From: Candidatus Calditenuis fumarioli | GTDB lineage: Archaea; Thermoproteota; Nitrososphaeria_A; Caldarchaeales; Calditenuaceae | Assembly (NCBI GenBank): GCA_030059665.1 | Contig: JANVYR010000001.1 | Location: 1 to 39,202 of the forward strand | Direction of reading: 5' to 3' | DNA: 39,202 bases | Shown: piece by piece, positions 17,694 through 25,683 of the stretch | Position numbering within the stretch: the first letter of the stretch is position 1 | How the letters are laid out: each line of letters opens with the position of its first letter | Notes under the pieces: generated by a model | The model's database searches: none | Seen by the model: only the letters and a program-made list of their open reading frames with translations | What the model was told of the DNA's origin: nothing | Program-made: the position numbers and the translations under genes

Positions 17694-17809
17694 ATATCCG
17701 CCTCCGTCACCTGAGCGCATTTGGGTTCTGTTTAAGTTTTTTGCGACACAGTTGATGAGTGTGAAGAAAATATTTTAGGCAGAATGATAAAACCTTCGAA
17801 CGAGCGGAT

Positions 17810-18628
17810 ATGGCGAGAATAGTTGGAGCCTTTGCGACGTCCCACACGCCCCAGATCCTCGTCCAACCCAAGATCTCGGAGGAGTTCACGAGGCAGCTGC
17901 AGGAGGTCCACAAGGCGCTGATGGAGGTGGGGAGAAGAATCAGGGAGGCCAACGCCGACACGCTGATCGTCTTTGGCTCCGACCACATGGAGACCTTCTG
18001 GCTCAACAACTACCCGCAGCTTCTCCTATTCACCGGGACTGAGATCGGAGGGAAGTTCGCCGGCGTCGAACTGAAGTTGCCCGGAAACCCGGACTTGGCT
18101 AAGGAGCTGCTCTACGGGCTGATCGATTACGGCTTCGACGTCTCGTTCTCTCTGGAGCTGGAGCTGGACCACCCGTACATATCGCCGCTGTACTGGATAC
18201 TCAAGGGAGCACAACACGACTCGTATCAGCCCAAGGTAGTCCCCTTCCACATAAACAGCAACGTCGATCCGAGGATAAAGCCGAGGCGGGCCTACGAGCT
18301 CGGTGCGGCCATCAGGACCGTTCTGGAGAACTCCAAGCGGCCGAACAGGGTGGCGCTCATCGCGACGGGCGGACTATCCCACTACGTTGGAACGCCGTAC
18401 TACGGCAAGGTCGACGTCGAGGCGGACAACTTCCTGATTGAGAAGATGAAGGCGGGGAAGGGCTACGAGCTGGCGGACCTCACGACCGACTGGCTCGACG
18501 AGCACGGCGAGTTCGAGTTCAGGACCTGGCTTACCCTGCTGGGCGCGGTGAACAGCGCTCCGGCCGAGATCCTGACGTACCAGAGGGCCTGGCACGCCGG
18601 TTACTGCGTAGCGGCGTTCAAGGTCTGA
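17810..18628 (+). CDS. ligB: class III extradiol ring-cleavage dioxygenase, LigB-type catalytic subunit
   Basis: Fe(II) extradiol dioxygenase of the LigB superfamily, 272 aa. The iron ligands line up with Sphingobium LigB: His12 in ATSHTPQ, His59 in FGSDHMETFW (LigB His61) and a Glu at about 253 in SAPAEILTYQ. The acid/base His is about 190 in ATGGLSHYVGTP. The conserved LELDHPYISPLYW block is also present. It opens catechol-type rings next to a hydroxyl group (protocatechuate 4,5-, gallate or homoprotocatechuate type). The alpha subunit follows 11 bp later and then a thioesterase, forming a three-gene operon. LigAB-type enzymes are rare in archaea, so the substrate remains open. Confidence 0.85.
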   Translation: MARIVGAFATSHTPQILVQPKISEEFTRQLQEVHKALMEVGRRIREANADTLIVFGSDHMETFWLNNYPQLLLFTGTEIGGKFAGVELKLPGNPDLAKELLYGLIDYGFDVSFSLELELDHPYISPLYWILKGAQHDSYQPKVVPFHINSNVDPRIKPRRAYELGAAIRTVLENSKRPNRVALIATGGLSHYVGTPYYGKVDVEADNFLIEKMKAGKGYELADLTTDWLDEHGEFEFRTWLTLLGAVNSAPAEILTYQRAWHAGYCVAAFKV

Positions 18629-18639
18629 GGTGAGCTGCA

Positions 18640-18939
18640 ATGGTGATCCTGTACGGCTACCCGGACCCGAAGTACCTGAAGCTGTACAAGCTGGGCAGGG
18701 CGATCCACCTGGACCCTCAGCTCAGGGAGAGGTTCAGGAAGGACCCTGAGAGCGTCATGAACGAGTTCGGGCTGTCGGAGGAGGAGAAGGAGCTCGTCAG
18801 GTCGGCGGACCCGGTCAAGATGTTCAAGGCAGGGATATCGCCGTACACGATCTTCTTCATCTGCTGGGAAGGCTACGGGCTGATGCACAAACCCGTCGAG
18901 GAGCAAATGCTTTACAAGAAGGTGGGCGAATCCCTCTGA
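18640..18939 (+). CDS. ligA: extradiol dioxygenase alpha subunit, LigA-type
   Basis: Small helical protein of 99 aa matching the LigA (protocatechuate 4,5-dioxygenase alpha) family. The characteristic region LYKLGRAIHLDPQLRERF leads into PESVMNEFGLSEEEKELV, then ADPVKMFKAGISPYTIFF. In LigAB the alpha subunit caps the active site and contributes to substrate selection. The C-terminus (CWEGYGLMHKPVEEQML) is short, without extra domains. Gene order beta-alpha is the reverse of Sphingobium ligAB. Adjacent on the same strand to ligB and the hotdog thioesterase. Confidence 0.8.
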   Translation: MVILYGYPDPKYLKLYKLGRAIHLDPQLRERFRKDPESVMNEFGLSEEEKELVRSADPVKMFKAGISPYTIFFICWEGYGLMHKPVEEQMLYKKVGESL

Positions 18940-18943
18940 ACTC

Positions 18944-19351
18944 ATGGTCCGATCGGTCACCCTGAAGTTCTACGTCGATTTTTTCGATGTCGACGCCAGC
19001 GGTTGGATCAACGGTGGCGTCTATTTCCAGTACAACAACCGACTCTTCGAGGAGCTGCTGAGGAGGAACGGGTACACCCTCAAGGGCCTCCTCGAGCAGG
19101 GGTACGGATTCCCACCCGTTCACTACAGCATCGACTACAGGTCCTCCTGCACCTACGGCGACGAGATCGTAGGAACCCAGAACGTCGTACGGGTCGGCCG
19201 CTCCTCCTTGGAGACGGAATTCTCATTCACAAGGGGTTCTGACGCTCTGCTCTGTCAGGGGAGGATAGTCCGCGTGATGACCGATATGCGCGAGAAACGC
19301 GCTGTCCCTATACCTGATGATCTGAAAGAGAGGCTGATGAAAGAGGAGTAA
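18944..19351 (+). CDS. hotdog-fold acyl-CoA thioesterase (4HBT family)
   Basis: Single hotdog-domain protein of 135 aa. The 4-hydroxybenzoyl-CoA thioesterase signature appears as YVDFFDVDASGWINGGVYFQ: the Asp before 'ASG' is the expected catalytic acid, and the family helix (YFQYNNRLFEELLRRNGY) follows. The second strand block HYSIDYRSSCTYGDEI is also typical. It starts only 4 bp after ligA, so it is co-translated with the dioxygenase. That arrangement suggests it releases a free catecholic acid from CoA, or hydrolyses a CoA-bound cleavage product. A proofreading role for dead-end CoA esters is an alternative. Confidence 0.78.
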   Translation: MVRSVTLKFYVDFFDVDASGWINGGVYFQYNNRLFEELLRRNGYTLKGLLEQGYGFPPVHYSIDYRSSCTYGDEIVGTQNVVRVGRSSLETEFSFTRGSDALLCQGRIVRVMTDMREKRAVPIPDDLKERLMKEE

Positions 19352-19368
19352 AAAGAAGAGGGTTGGGG

Positions 19369-20595
19369 TCACTGTTCAGGTCTGTACGGCTCAACGGGCG
19401 ACGACTTGAAGACCACCTTAGGCACCCACTTGGCGCCGGGGTTGATCGCTCCGGGGTCACCCCGCTCGAACTTGTACAGTACTATCCGAGCTTCGGCGAA
19501 CTCGCCCCACTCGGTGTAGCGCAGCGGCCAGGCGAGGATCGGGTGCTCGAAACGGCTTGTCCTGATGTACTCGGCTATCTTCACCGGATCGACCGATCTG
19601 GTCTTCTCTATAGCGTTGGCGATCAGGTAGACGTTGAGGTAACCGGTGGCAGCGTGGATGTCGAACCACATCCCGGCCTCCTTGTAGAACTTCTCAGCGG
19701 TTTGCCTGTATTCTGGCGCGTCGAAGTTGATGCACGAGAACTCTAGTAGACCAGAGTTGATCAGGTTGTCCTCACCCAAGGCCGCAAGCCAGTTATCGAC
19801 CGGCGTGTACGACCCTATGAAGTACTTCGGCTTTATCCCCAGCTCGAGGGCCTGCTTGACGATCGCCGGCCCACCTGGTGGGTGTCCGAGCGTGATCACC
19901 ACGTCAGGCTTAATCGGTTCTATCTTCCTCAGATACGTCGTGAAATCCCTCTCCGTCTGGGGCGCCTCCTCGAGCTGATACGTGATGCCCTGGATGGTCT
20001 TGATCAGCCTCTCCGACGCGTCCCTCGTCGCAAAGCCCCACTCGTAAGAGGCCACTATGTTGGCTACGCTCTTCAGGCCCTGCTGTTGTATGAACTCGGC
20101 CACCGGAGCCACGTTCATGGGCGCAGCAGGGAGGCAGGTCCGGAAGACGTACCTGTTGCTGAGTGTCAATATCCTGTGGGAGCCTGCCATGTGGAGCAGC
20201 AGCGTTACCTGCGCCTTGTTGGCCTCTGGGGCAAGGGCTGCACCGATCCCGCTGGAGACGGGGCCCATAACGGCCACAACCTTATCGACCTCCACCATCC
20301 GCTGGAAAGCCGCAATCGCTTCCTTAGCGTCGTTCTTGTCGTCGTAGACGACCAGCTCCAGCTTTGCGCCTAAGATGCCCCCGCGTTCGTTGATCTCCTT
20401 AACAGCTAGCTGCGCACCAGCGAGGTGTTTCTTGCCCCACGTGGCGAAGGGGCCGGTAAGCGGTTCTAACGCGCCGATCTTGATCGTGGAGACGCCTAGG
20501 CTAGGCGCCGTCAGCATCGGCAGCACGACGGCCAGCGCTACGGCTACCGCCACTATCACAACAACAGCTATAACCAGCGCCTGTGTCCTCTTCAC
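19369..20595 (-). CDS. LivK-type branched-chain-amino-acid/aromatic ABC solute-binding protein
   Basis: Periplasmic-binding-protein type I (Leu/Ile/Val or urea/amide family), 408 aa. An N-terminal hydrophobic segment (residues 6-28) anchors or exports it; no lipobox cysteine and no twin arginine. The binding domain opens with IKIGALEPLTGPFATWGK, followed by GAQLAVKEINERGGILG, VVYDDKNDAKEA and AVMGPVSSGIGAALAP, all diagnostic. GTG start with a TATA-like stretch near 20620-20628. No LivHMGF permease or ATPase genes are in the window. In catabolic clusters this family often binds aromatic acids, which would fit the neighbours. It is convergent with the ligB-ligA-thioesterase operon. Confidence 0.82.
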   Translation of the reverse strand: MKRTQALVIAVVVIVAVAVALAVVLPMLTAPSLGVSTIKIGALEPLTGPFATWGKKHLAGAQLAVKEINERGGILGAKLELVVYDDKNDAKEAIAAFQRMVEVDKVVAVMGPVSSGIGAALAPEANKAQVTLLLHMAGSHRILTLSNRYVFRTCLPAAPMNVAPVAEFIQQQGLKSVANIVASYEWGFATRDASERLIKTIQGITYQLEEAPQTERDFTTYLRKIEPIKPDVVITLGHPPGGPAIVKQALELGIKPKYFIGSYTPVDNWLAALGEDNLINSGLLEFSCINFDAPEYRQTAEKFYKEAGMWFDIHAATGYLNVYLIANAIEKTRSVDPVKIAEYIRTSRFEHPILAWPLRYTEWGEFAEARIVLYKFERGDPGAINPGAKWVPKVVFKSSPVEPYRPEQ

Positions 20596-20677
20596 GGCGT
20601 AGTGGCTCTAGATAACCACAAGAAATACCTTTTCCTTGACCCTCTAAAATTATGCGACGTGATAAGCGGTCTCTCGG

Positions 20678-21388
20678 TCAGGTCTTGGCCCGCTGGAGCT
20701 GGAAGTAGCGGTAGCGTTGGCGCGCCTCCCGGAGAGTCAGACCAGACTTGACGGACTCGATGATCATCCGCTCCGCCTCCTCAACCTCCTTAGCGTCCTT
20801 TAGGACCTCCTGCGCCCTCTCCTTTGGAACCCTCAGCACGCCTGTGTCATCACCTATTATGAGGTCCCCAGGCCTCACCAAGATGCCGCCGACCTCCACG
20901 GGCACGTTGATGCCGTCTATCTGCAGCCTGTCCTTTCCCGTCCTGGGCAGGGTGCCCTTCGCGAAGATCGGGTATTTCATCTTCAGTATGTTGTCGTAGT
21001 CCCTGAAGACGCCGTCGATTACTGTCCCAGCTATCCCGAGCTTTATGGCCGTGAAGGTCAGGATGTCCCCCCAGCAGGTGTAAGTCGTCACGCCGCCGTT
21101 ATCGATTACGATGACGTCCCCTGGCTGAGCGATCTCGAAGAGGTAATCTCCTATGTCCTCCTTTGTGCCCTGCTCTGCCGGCGAAAGCGGAACGTACCTG
21201 ACCGTGATTGCTGGACCCACCATCTTCACTCCCTGAACCATCGCCTTTATTCCCTCCATAACCCCGTTGATCCTGTTGCGCTCCAGCGCGTCGGAGACGT
21301 TCGGTGTGGACAGATCCCTGAACGCCTCGACGACCTCCTTGGGAACCCGCTCTATCTGCCTGATAACCGTAGGGTTATAGTCGCCCAT
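20678..21388 (-). CDS. RraA/HMG-CHA aldolase family protein 1
   Basis: RraA-fold protein (236 aa), the family that includes 4-hydroxy-4-methyl-2-oxoglutarate/4-carboxy-4-hydroxy-2-oxoadipate aldolase (LigK/ProA) and regulators of RNase E. Conserved blocks: STPNVSDALERN, GPAITVRYVP, QPGDVIVIDNGG, the substrate/metal loop GIAGTVIDGVFRDYD (Arg-Asp pair) and VRPGDLIIGDDTGVLRVP. With a LigAB-type dioxygenase in the same island, the retro-aldol step that yields pyruvate is the most likely function. In archaea the same fold also serves other decarboxylase/aldolase roles. Divergent from a second family member 115 bp away, sharing a promoter region with palindromes. Confidence 0.75.
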   Translation of the reverse strand: MGDYNPTVIRQIERVPKEVVEAFRDLSTPNVSDALERNRINGVMEGIKAMVQGVKMVGPAITVRYVPLSPAEQGTKEDIGDYLFEIAQPGDVIVIDNGGVTTYTCWGDILTFTAIKLGIAGTVIDGVFRDYDNILKMKYPIFAKGTLPRTGKDRLQIDGINVPVEVGGILVRPGDLIIGDDTGVLRVPKERAQEVLKDAKEVEEAERMIIESVKSGLTLREARQRYRYFQLQRAKT

Positions 21389-21426
21389 GACCCTTCGAGC
21401 ATGACCCTTCGGGCGCCTTTTATTTT

Positions 21427-21438
21427 AACCGAACGGTT
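21427..21438. repeat. palindrome AACCGAACGGTT near promoter of RraA-family gene 1
   Basis: Perfect 5-bp arms (AACCG/CGGTT) around an AA spacer. It overlaps the upstream edge of the T-rich TATA candidate (about 21416-21428) of the leftward RraA-family gene. A short palindrome in this position could be an operator; it may also be chance. Confidence 0.3.
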
Positions 21439-21455
21439 TCAATCCCCACATCCAG

Positions 21456-21468
21456 GGGATCAGATCCC
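21456..21468. promoter_or_regulatory. 13-bp palindrome next to TATA box in divergent RraA promoter region
   Basis: GGGATCAGATCCC is a perfect inverted repeat with one central base. It abuts the TATA element of the rightward RraA-family gene (AATTTAAATA, 21471-21480), which itself lies 27 bp before the GTG at 21503. A regulator bound here would sit at the upstream BRE/TATA edge, the usual place for archaeal activators or repressors. No dedicated regulator gene is seen nearby. Confidence 0.4.
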
Positions 21469-21502
21469 ATAATTTAAATAGTGGGGGATCTCGCATGACC
21501 AC

Positions 21503-22192
21503 GTGGTCAGCAGGAAGATAGTGGAGGAATTCGAGAAGATCCCGACCTCGAACGTCTCCGACGCGCTCGACAGGTTCAGGATCAAGGGCGGGTTGGAGGG
21601 GATCGTTCCGATAGTTGAGGGGTTGAGGATAGCTGGGACCGCGTTCACGGTGCGCTTCATTCCAGCAAGCCAGGTCGAACTCAAGCCATGGGTGACATAC
21701 ATCGACAAGGCCCAGCCAGGTGACGTGGTGGTCATCGACAACGGAGGCAGGACCTACTGCACCGTATGGGGAGGCCTTCTATCGGCGAGAGCGAGGGACA
21801 TGGGGCTGAAGGGAACGGTGATCGATGGCGTCTGTAGGGACGTCGACGTCATCAAGGCGCTGAGGTATCCCGTCTTTAGCAGGGGTAGGTTCATGATGAC
21901 CGGAAAGGACAGGGTGCAGCTCGCCGGTTTGAACGAACCCGTCACGATCGCCAACGTCCTCGTTAAACCGGGTGACATAATCGTGGCCGACGACAGCGGA
22001 GTAGTCGTGGTGCCCCAGGAGAAGGCGGAGGAGGTGCTGGAGGCCGCGCTGGAGATCTACGAGAAGGAGAGCAAGATCCTCGAGGAGGTGAAGAAAGGCG
22101 TGCCGCTGGCCGAGGCTAGGGCGAAGTACGGCTACGGAGAGCTCCAGAGGCCCAAGACGGCCGCGGGCCAGTCCCAGCAGGCCAAGACGTGA
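21503..22192 (+). CDS. RraA/HMG-CHA aldolase family protein 2
   Basis: Second RraA-fold protein (229 aa). Blocks: IPTSNVSDALDRFRIKGG, GTAFTVRFIPAS, QPGDVVVIDNGG, GLKGTVIDGVCRDVD with the Arg-Asp pair, and VKPGDIIVADDSGVVVVP. A Gln/Ala/Lys-rich tail ends the protein. It begins with GTG 27 bp after its TATA box, so it is leaderless, and it is divergent from its paralog. The two proteins align throughout but differ in the loop before VIDG (CWGDILTFTAIKLG versus TVWGGLLSARARDMG), where substrate-contacting residues lie. They may act on different hydroxy-oxo-diacids or form a hetero-oligomer. It leads into the molybdenum hydroxylase gene 40 bp downstream. Confidence 0.75.
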   Translation: MVSRKIVEEFEKIPTSNVSDALDRFRIKGGLEGIVPIVEGLRIAGTAFTVRFIPASQVELKPWVTYIDKAQPGDVVVIDNGGRTYCTVWGGLLSARARDMGLKGTVIDGVCRDVDVIKALRYPVFSRGRFMMTGKDRVQLAGLNEPVTIANVLVKPGDIIVADDSGVVVVPQEKAEEVLEAALEIYEKESKILEEVKKGVPLAEARAKYGYGELQRPKTAAGQSQQAKT

Positions 22193-22231
22193 TCGATCCC
22201 TGATCGAAATCGAACCCAAAGGTGAAGCATT

Positions 22232-24676
22232 TTGTCCTTTCTCCCTCCACTCAGGGTCCACGAGAGGGCCAGAGAGGTCGCCCTGAGATGGGTTGGTAGG
22301 CCCATCAAGAGGAAGGAAGACCTGAGGTTCTTAATGGGCAGGGGGCGGTTCGTCGACGACATCAAGTTCGATAACGCGCTCTACCTGGCCTTCGCGAGGA
22401 GCAAGGTAGCACACGCGAGGATCAGACAGGTCGACGTGAGCAAGGCCATGAGGCTGCCCGGCGTCAGGCTCGTCCTGACCGGAAAAGAAGTCGCCGAGCT
22501 GATCAAACCTTGGCCGCATCTCATTCCCACCCCACCATACTATGGAATTGCCGTTGACAAGATAAGATACCAGGGAGAGCCGGTGGCCATGGTCGTTGCG
22601 GAGAGCAAATACGTAGCTGCGGACGCAGCCGAGATGATCGAGGTCGATTACGAACCGTTGAAACCCGTTGTCACGATAGAGCAGGCGCTCGCACCGGACG
22701 CGCCTCAGATACACGACGGGTTCGAGCGAAACGTCGCTTGGAGCAAACGGTACGTGTACGGGGATGTGGAGAACGACTTCGCTAGGGCCGATCGCATAGC
22801 CAGGGGGAGGTACTACTTCCACAGGTTCATATCTTCACCCCTTGAGCCAACCGCGCTGGCAGCGTACTACGACAGGAGCACTGGGGTGCTCACGATTTAC
22901 GACCAGCACCAGCAGGCACCGATGTACCACGCCAGGTACTCGAGGGTGATAGGCATCCCTTCGAACAGGATCAGCATCAAGGTCCCGGATCTGGGAGGTG
23001 GCTTCGGGAACAAGCAGAGCGTGTACCCGTACACCGCACTTGTGGCACTTGCATCGATGCTCACCAACAGGCCTGTGAAGTACGTCGCGTCAAGGTCGGA
23101 GGACCTGATGGCGCTCATGCATTCCCCTGACAGGATCACGGAGGCCGAGTTCGCCTACAGATCTAACGGCGAGATCTTATCCGTCAGGATGAAGCTCTAC
23201 GACAACTTCGGCGCATACCTCAGGCACCCCGACCCTCAGAACGTCACGAGGGCCTTCCCCTCGATCACCGGACCATACAGAATCAAATCCATCGAGATAG
23301 ACGCCACGGGGGTCTTCACCAACACCTGTCCGACGGGACCCAACAGGGGGTTCGGGCAGCAGCACGCGAGCTTCACCTTTGAGAGGATGGTGGACAAGGT
23401 GGCTGAGGAACTGGGGATGGATCCCGCGGAGCTGAGGTTCCTCAACTTCATCAGGCCGGAGCAGATGCCGTACGAGACACCCATAGGCTCCGTTTACGAC
23501 GGCGGTGATTACCCGACCTTGCTTAGGAGGGCACTCGAGCTGGCAGGGTACGAGCAGCTGCGCCGCGAACAGGAGGTCATGCGGAGCAAGGGGGTGCTGA
23601 TGGGGATAGGGGTCGCGGCCATCGTAGAGGGTGGTGCGACGGCTTTCGGCTTCGCGCGTCTCTGGGGTGGGGATCCCAAGCTGGTATCTGGGTACGCCTC
23701 CATGGCAGAAGCGGCATCCCTGAGGGTCCTTCCCGATGGATCGGTTCTGGTAGCGATGGGGACCACTCCCCAGGGTCAGGGGCACGAGACGGTCGCGGCT
23801 CAGATCGTGGCCGATTTCCTGGGCGTGACGCCGGACGACGTCATAGTGATGCCAGGCTTCGACAGCGACGACCATCCCTACAGCGCCTCGGGTTCCGGCA
23901 CGTACGCTAGTAGGTTCTCGCAGATCGGCGTGGGTGCGCTCGTCGGCGCCGCTCTGAAGGTGAGGGAGAAGGTCCTTGCTATCGCGGCCCACAAGCTCGA
24001 GGCCAACCCGGCCGACCTCGTTCTCGAGGACGGAAGGATCTACGTGAAGGGTCATCCGGAGCGGAGCATCACGTTCAGGGAGGTGGCGAGGATAGCGCAC
24101 ACCCGCCTGGGAGAGCTTCCGCCAGACACGGAGGCGGGCCTCGAGGCATATTACACATACAACTTCCCATACAGCAAGCCCGTAGGCGACGACCTGAGGG
24201 GGAACCTCTGCAGCTCGTACAGCGCGCTCGCCGGTGTGGCCGCAGTGGTCGTCGACGCTGAGACAGGACAGATAGGTGTGAAGAAGCTGGTTGTGGTCCA
24301 CGACGCAGGGAGGGCCATAAACCCGCTGATACTCGAGGGTCAGGTGCACGGAGCCGTAGCGAACGGCCTAGGCGGTGCCCTCTTCGAGGGGTTCGAGTAC
24401 GACGAGGACGGGAACCTCCTGACGTCGACCTACATGGATTACCTTCCCATCTCAGCGACCGAGATGCCAGAGCTGATACTCGATCACATGGAGACGCCAT
24501 CTCCCTTCACCGTGCTCGGAGCAAAGGGGTCAGGTGAGGGAGGAACGATACTGCTGCCGGTGCTGATCGGTAACGCAGTCAACGACGCGCTCAGACCTCT
24601 CGGCGTCGAGGTCACCACATCCCGCCTCACACCCCACAACGTCTGGAGGATGATCAAGGAAAGGCGCAGCACCTGA
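22232..24676 (+). CDS. xanthine-dehydrogenase family molybdopterin-binding large subunit 1
   Basis: Molybdenum hydroxylase large subunit (814 aa, full length). TTG start with AGGTGA seven bases before it. N-terminal aldehyde-oxidase hammerhead domain (GRPIKRKEDLRFLMGRGRFV, KIRYQGEPVAMVVAES), then Mo-cofactor domains with VPDLGGGFGNK, TCPTGPNRGFGQQHASF and the C-terminal catalytic-glutamate motif GAKGSGEGGT. The CoxL CO-dehydrogenase loop AYxCSFR is absent, so it is not a form I CO dehydrogenase. It should hydroxylate an aldehyde or N-heteroaromatic/aromatic substrate using water. The FAD and [2Fe-2S] subunits that such enzymes need are not encoded nearby. Same strand as the RraA-family gene and the following hydrolase. 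Confidence 0.85.
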   Translation: MSFLPPLRVHERAREVALRWVGRPIKRKEDLRFLMGRGRFVDDIKFDNALYLAFARSKVAHARIRQVDVSKAMRLPGVRLVLTGKEVAELIKPWPHLIPTPPYYGIAVDKIRYQGEPVAMVVAESKYVAADAAEMIEVDYEPLKPVVTIEQALAPDAPQIHDGFERNVAWSKRYVYGDVENDFARADRIARGRYYFHRFISSPLEPTALAAYYDRSTGVLTIYDQHQQAPMYHARYSRVIGIPSNRISIKVPDLGGGFGNKQSVYPYTALVALASMLTNRPVKYVASRSEDLMALMHSPDRITEAEFAYRSNGEILSVRMKLYDNFGAYLRHPDPQNVTRAFPSITGPYRIKSIEIDATGVFTNTCPTGPNRGFGQQHASFTFERMVDKVAEELGMDPAELRFLNFIRPEQMPYETPIGSVYDGGDYPTLLRRALELAGYEQLRREQEVMRSKGVLMGIGVAAIVEGGATAFGFARLWGGDPKLVSGYASMAEAASLRVLPDGSVLVAMGTTPQGQGHETVAAQIVADFLGVTPDDVIVMPGFDSDDHPYSASGSGTYASRFSQIGVGALVGAALKVREKVLAIAAHKLEANPADLVLEDGRIYVKGHPERSITFREVARIAHTRLGELPPDTEAGLEAYYTYNFPYSKPVGDDLRGNLCSSYSALAGVAAVVVDAETGQIGVKKLVVVHDAGRAINPLILEGQVHGAVANGLGGALFEGFEYDEDGNLLTSTYMDYLPISATEMPELILDHMETPSPFTVLGAKGSGEGGTILLPVLIGNAVNDALRPLGVEVTTSRLTPHNVWRMIKERRST

Positions 24677-24685
24677 CTTGTCCGC

Positions 24686-25681
24686 GTGACCCACGTTCCC
24701 GGAGAACCTCAATCCGAGTTTTTGGTTGGAGATCGAAGGTTTAATAACCAACATCGAACCCTCAAGGACGACTTGTTCAGCCACCACCTGACCCTCAGCA
24801 GGGAGATCAAGGAGTACGCGGGCCTTCTCGAAGGGGTCGTAGACCTTCACGTCCACACGGCGCCGGACGTGCTGCAGAGAGCGGTGGACGACCTCGAGTA
24901 CCTGGAGGCCCTTCGGGAAGTCGGCTATGTAGCGTACCTCTCCAAGAACCACTTCACCGAGACTGCCAGCAGGGCGTACATTCTCAGCAGGCACAGCGGA
25001 AAGGTCAGGGTGCTCGGGGGCATAGTGCTTAACTCGCCCGTTGGAGGGCTGAACCCCTCGGCGGTCGACAAGGCGCTGGCAATGGGTGCGGCTGAGGTGT
25101 GGATGCCCACTCTTGACGCGGAGAACCACATCAGGACCTTCGGCTCGGCGACGCTTCCCACCACCAGCAGAGTCAGGTCCTTCAGGTCTTACAAATCAGC
25201 AGGCGGAATGATCAGGATCCTGGACGACTCCGGCGAGCTGAAGCCTGAGGTGCTGGAGATCCTGGAACTCGTGGCTGAGAGCGACGCCATATTGGGCACC
25301 GGTCACCTGTCGTTGCAGGAGGTTTACAAGTTGGTCGAGGCCGCAAGGAAGGTCGGCGTCAAGAAGATCCTCGTGACGCATCCGCACTTCAAGGCTACGA
25401 GGTTCAGCACGGAGGACCAGCAGCGACTTGCGGGGATGGGAGCTCTGATGGAGCACTGCGCGGTTGCGGGGTATGACCCTAAGGAGCTGGCTGAGGACAT
25501 CAGGCGCGTAGGTCCAGGAAACTGCATCATATCGAGCGACGCCGGCCAGCCGCACAAGGGTCACCCGGTAGACGTCCTGCTGAAGATGATCGCGGAGCTG
25601 AAGGAGCAGGGCATCTCGGACTCAGATATCGAGAGGATGACCAAGAGGAACCCGTCCAGGCTGGTGGAGCACCTGCTCTGA
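24686..25681 (+). CDS. amidohydrolase-fold metal-dependent protein (DUF6282-like)
   Basis: TIM-barrel metal-dependent protein, up to 331 aa. Metal motifs are clear: VDLHVHTAPD (HxH), SKNHF, a cluster around TLDAENH, GTGHLS, VTHPHFK and the final Asp in IISSDAGQP. This pattern matches the family annotated as DUF6282, for which no reaction is established to my knowledge. A GTG at 24686 gives the longest frame, but a TATA-like TTTAATAA (24740-24747) lies about 29 bp before an in-frame TTG at 24773, which would remove 29 poorly structured residues. It lies 9 bp after the molybdenum hydroxylase and 2 bp before a CoA ligase, so it belongs to the same rightward gene set. Lactonase or hydratase activity is a guess. 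Confidence 0.65.
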   Translation: MTHVPGEPQSEFLVGDRRFNNQHRTLKDDLFSHHLTLSREIKEYAGLLEGVVDLHVHTAPDVLQRAVDDLEYLEALREVGYVAYLSKNHFTETASRAYILSRHSGKVRVLGGIVLNSPVGGLNPSAVDKALAMGAAEVWMPTLDAENHIRTFGSATLPTTSRVRSFRSYKSAGGMIRILDDSGELKPEVLEILELVAESDAILGTGHLSLQEVYKLVEAARKVGVKKILVTHPHFKATRFSTEDQQRLAGMGALMEHCAVAGYDPKELAEDIRRVGPGNCIISSDAGQPHKGHPVDVLLKMIAELKEQGISDSDIERMTKRNPSRLVEHLL

Positions 25682-25683
25682 AA

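Noticed and set aside
23177-24349. A 390-codon open frame antisense to the first molybdenum hydroxylase gene
   Set aside because: Shadow frame; the plus-strand protein has all family motifs.
22232-24676. Aerobic CO dehydrogenase CoxL
   Set aside because: The diagnostic AYxCSFR loop is missing; the region reads TGPNRGFG, and CoxM/CoxS genes are not present.
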